Assembly (NCBI GenBank): GCA_018242185.1
Contig: JAFECK010000014.1
Location: forward strand, 1 to 44,400
Length of the DNA stretch: 44,400 nucleotides
Source of the DNA: Pseudomonadota bacterium
Lineage (GTDB): Bacteria > Pseudomonadota > Alphaproteobacteria > Rickettsiales > Midichloriaceae
Direction of reading: 5' to 3'
Numbering within the stretch: the first letter of the stretch is position 1; every line of letters starts with the position of its first letter. Below, one piece after another: positions 42,032 to 44,400 of this stretch. The notes beneath the pieces were generated by a model. The model was given only the letters and a program-made list of their open reading frames with translations. It did no database searches and was not told the DNA's origin. The translations under genes were made by a program, and so were the position numbers.

Positions 42032-44296
42032 TTGTTTTCTAGCCTTTTTGAATGGTTGCAACAATTGCGCAGCAAAGCCGTAGGCATGCTGTTTGTTTTA
42101 GTAGCACTTTATGTATCGTTGGCTTTAATAGGCTATACACCTAGCGATCCATCATTAAACCATGCAGTAGGCGCAGTGCCTCAAAATATGGCTGGCGAGT
42201 TCGGTGCAAAAATAGCGGATCCAATTCTACAAGGACTAGGCTATGCGGCCTTATTTCCATTATTATTTTTCTTCTGCATTGGGTTTAGGTTACTAGCACG
42301 CAGACGAGTAAAGTTGCTGCTTTTACGAGTGACTCTTCTGCTTCTAATAATACCATTGCTGACAATGTCTTTCAGGCTTTTAGGTGCGCCGGATAATGCT
42401 CCTATATCCAGCTATGGCGGCTATATGGGTACCTTTGTCCACCAAGAATTACTGGAGGGGATGCCTGCTTTATGGATAACGGTCGTCGCTTGGGTGGCCA
42501 CATGCATTGCTATAGTGCTATGCACAGGCATCTCCTTGCGAGAAGCCCGTAAGATTATGGGGTTTGCAAACAGTGCCATGCTGTATTTTATCAATAGAGT
42601 GTTGCGAATATTATGGCTCGGAATACATTGGCTTTCTATCGTAGTATTTAGGCGTGATTTATTTGCTAGAAACACGCGAGAAGTGGTGGAAGAAGAGCAA
42701 GAATTTGATACGGCAACAGCACCTGTCAAAACAAGCATGGTATCGGCTAGTCGAACGGCCAGACAAGAAACGCGGCGCTTCACACAACAAACCTTAAAAC
42801 TAGAGCCAGACGATTTTCTATTGCCTGCCACTTCCATGCTCAGAGAAGCTGGAGCACAGGTAAAACGCCATTCAGTAAGCGAAGATGCGTTACACCAAAA
42901 CTCACGTCTGCTGCAGCAAGTGCTTCAAGACTTTGGAATACAAGGACAAATCACACGCATCCACCCTGGACCGGTCGTAACCTTATATGAGCTTGAACCA
43001 GCTGCTGGTACCAAATCTGCCAGAGTTATAGGCTTGGCTGATGACATTGCTAGATCTATGAGCGCCGTCTCTGCCCGTATTGCTGTTATTCCTGGTAAGA
43101 ACGCTATGGGGATAGAGCTGCCAAACACTCACAGGGAAACCGTGTATTTGCGCGAATTGTTAGAAAGCAGCGTGTACTCTGACCAAAATATTGGCTTACC
43201 TCTAGTGTTAGGCAAAGATATAAGCGGCACTTCAGTCGTTGCAGACCTCTCTAAAATGCCACACTTGTTGGTGGCTGGCACGACGGGTTCCGGCAAGTCA
43301 GTGGCGATCAACACTATGATTTTATCCCTGCTCTACCGCTATTCACCTAAGCAATGCCAATTCATCATGATCGACCCAAAAATGCTGGAATTGTCTGTAT
43401 ATCAAGGCATCCCACACTTATTAGCGCCGGTGGTAACAGAGCCGAAAAAGGCTGTTGCGGCATTAAACTGGGTAGTCAAAGAAATGGAGGATAGATATCG
43501 TGCGATGTCAGCCATGGGCGTGCGCAATATAAGCAACTACAACAAGCTGATATCGGATGCAAAGCAGCGAGGAGAGCGCCTTGAAAAGCAGGTTCAAACA
43601 GGCTTTGATCGTGCAACTGGGCAACCAACGTTTGAAACTATAACTATGCCTGAGGAAGCACCACCATATATCGTGGTAATCGTGGATGAGATGGCGGATT
43701 TGATGCTGGTAGCCGGCAAAGAGATCGAATCCTCTATACAAAGGTTGGCGCAGATGGCACGAGCAGCCGGCATCCACTTGATTATGGCTACACAAAGGCC
43801 TTCCGTTGATGTTATTACTGGGGTTATTAAAGCAAACTTTCCAACTAGGATCAGCTTCCAGGTAACCTCTAAAATAGATAGTAGGACTATTCTGAATGAG
43901 CAGGGCGCTGAGCAATTACTGGGCATGGGCGACATGCTATATATGAGCGGCGGAGGGCGGATAATTCGCGTTCATGGCCCATTTGTTGGCGACAATGAGG
44001 TGGAAACGGTGGTTAATTTCCTGAAATCTCAAGGTGAACCTAACTACATGGTGGATATCACTGCTACCACGACTGATGGCGCTACTAGTGGCTTTGAATC
44101 TGGCTCTGACGATCTATACCAACAAGCAGTAGAAATAGTTCTGCGTGACAAACGAGCAACCACTAGCTATCTCCAACGTTGCCTGAAGATAGGCTATAAC
44201 AAAGCAGCAACGCTAATTGAGCAGATGGAGCGTGATGGTATAGTGAGCGCCCCCAGCCATACGGGCAAGCGCGAGATACTCATCGATTCGATGTAA
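42032..44296 (+). CDS. ftsK: DNA translocase FtsK
   Basis: Membrane-anchored ATP-driven DNA pump that clears chromosomes at the division septum and activates XerCD at dif. 754 aa, at the short end for FtsK, as in reduced genomes. The start is probably TTG 42032, with a GGGGT nearby. About four N-terminal membrane helices (MLFVLVALYVSLALIGYT and others) precede a short linker. Walker A is VAGTTGSGKSVAINTMIL near residue 415 and Walker B is YIVVIVDEMADLMLVAGKE. MATQRPSVDVITGVIKANFPTRI is typical. The gamma domain (YQQAVEIVLRDKRATTSYLQRCLKIGYNKAATLIEQMERDGI) recognises KOPS sites. The final 104 bases of the window show nothing. Confidence 0.96.
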   Translation: MFSSLFEWLQQLRSKAVGMLFVLVALYVSLALIGYTPSDPSLNHAVGAVPQNMAGEFGAKIADPILQGLGYAALFPLLFFFCIGFRLLARRRVKLLLLRVTLLLLIIPLLTMSFRLLGAPDNAPISSYGGYMGTFVHQELLEGMPALWITVVAWVATCIAIVLCTGISLREARKIMGFANSAMLYFINRVLRILWLGIHWLSIVVFRRDLFARNTREVVEEEQEFDTATAPVKTSMVSASRTARQETRRFTQQTLKLEPDDFLLPATSMLREAGAQVKRHSVSEDALHQNSRLLQQVLQDFGIQGQITRIHPGPVVTLYELEPAAGTKSARVIGLADDIARSMSAVSARIAVIPGKNAMGIELPNTHRETVYLRELLESSVYSDQNIGLPLVLGKDISGTSVVADLSKMPHLLVAGTTGSGKSVAINTMILSLLYRYSPKQCQFIMIDPKMLELSVYQGIPHLLAPVVTEPKKAVAALNWVVKEMEDRYRAMSAMGVRNISNYNKLISDAKQRGERLEKQVQTGFDRATGQPTFETITMPEEAPPYIVVIVDEMADLMLVAGKEIESSIQRLAQMARAAGIHLIMATQRPSVDVITGVIKANFPTRISFQVTSKIDSRTILNEQGAEQLLGMGDMLYMSGGGRIIRVHGPFVGDNEVETVVNFLKSQGEPNYMVDITATTTDGATSGFESGSDDLYQQAVEIVLRDKRATTSYLQRCLKIGYNKAATLIEQMERDGIVSAPSHTGKREILIDSM

Positions 44297-44400
44297 AGGC
44301 GGCCTCTTATCGCCTGTTAGGCAGTTAATTGATCTAAAACGCAAATAATTATAGATAAAAGTCGCGCATACATACCAAACTCCTAAAATTTAATAAAAAA

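Noticed and set aside
44297-44340. AGGCG/CGCCT hairpin after ftsK as a terminator.
   Set aside because: Only five base pairs with a nine-base loop and no T-tract; not convincing.

Overview
The window looks like chromosomal DNA of an intracellular alphaproteobacterium, most likely Rickettsiales (a Midichloria-like lineage would fit). The evidence is the iscR-nifS-iscS-iscU-iscA gene order, a very large VirB6-type type IV secretion protein, an ankyrin protein with low-complexity tails, a short Mic60-like gene beside hemY, an NDUFAF5-like gene, and a flagellar gene in an otherwise reduced background. No database search was possible, so the lineage is an inference from gene families and gene order.

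Layout. 1-4432: iron-sulphur cluster (isc) operon behind a promoter with an IscR-like site, ending in an O-methyltransferase instead of hscBA/fdx. 4651-7278: a large membrane protein with a symporter-like half, a second polytopic domain and a degenerate histidine-kinase-like tail. 7342-10129: feoABC ferrous iron uptake locus with a Fur-like site, a possible structured leader RNA and a FeoB whose GTPase P-loop is broken. 10117-11526: a small unknown gene with a consensus promoter that overlaps a Fur-like sequence, then a secreted RNase T2. 11725-13940: dnaN-recF, convergent with rpoH-ubiG-NDUFAF5-like (13927-16356). 16665-18535: tRNA-Ser, folD, yihY. 18546-20460: flgL and a lipoprotein. 20678-24850: an accessory stretch with a short ankyrin protein, a decayed transposase, tRNA-Arg, a polysaccharide pyruvyltransferase-like gene, a SIR2-like protein and a block of nested palindromes. 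24857-31291: virB6-ubiD-mic60-like-hemY on the minus strand. 31515-36775: dapA, a 904-residue candidate effector and fumC. 37149-39152: uvrB between two near-identical 127-129 bp direct repeats. 39580-44296: rseP-pyrH-frr-ftsK.

How the genes work together. Two themes stand out. The first is iron: Fe-S assembly, ferrous uptake, and Fur/IscR-like sites at both loci and at an unknown small gene. The second is host interaction and conflict: VirB6, a nuclear-localisation-like ankyrin effector, RNase T2, a SIR2-family protein and a surface-polymer enzyme. Most remaining genes are core replication, repair, translation and cofactor genes.

No CRISPR array, rRNA or prophage was seen. The closest thing to an undescribed system is the set of unexplained elements: the feo leader RNA candidate, the 24.4-24.7 kb palindrome block, the uvrB-flanking repeats, and the SIR2 island next to tRNA-Arg.
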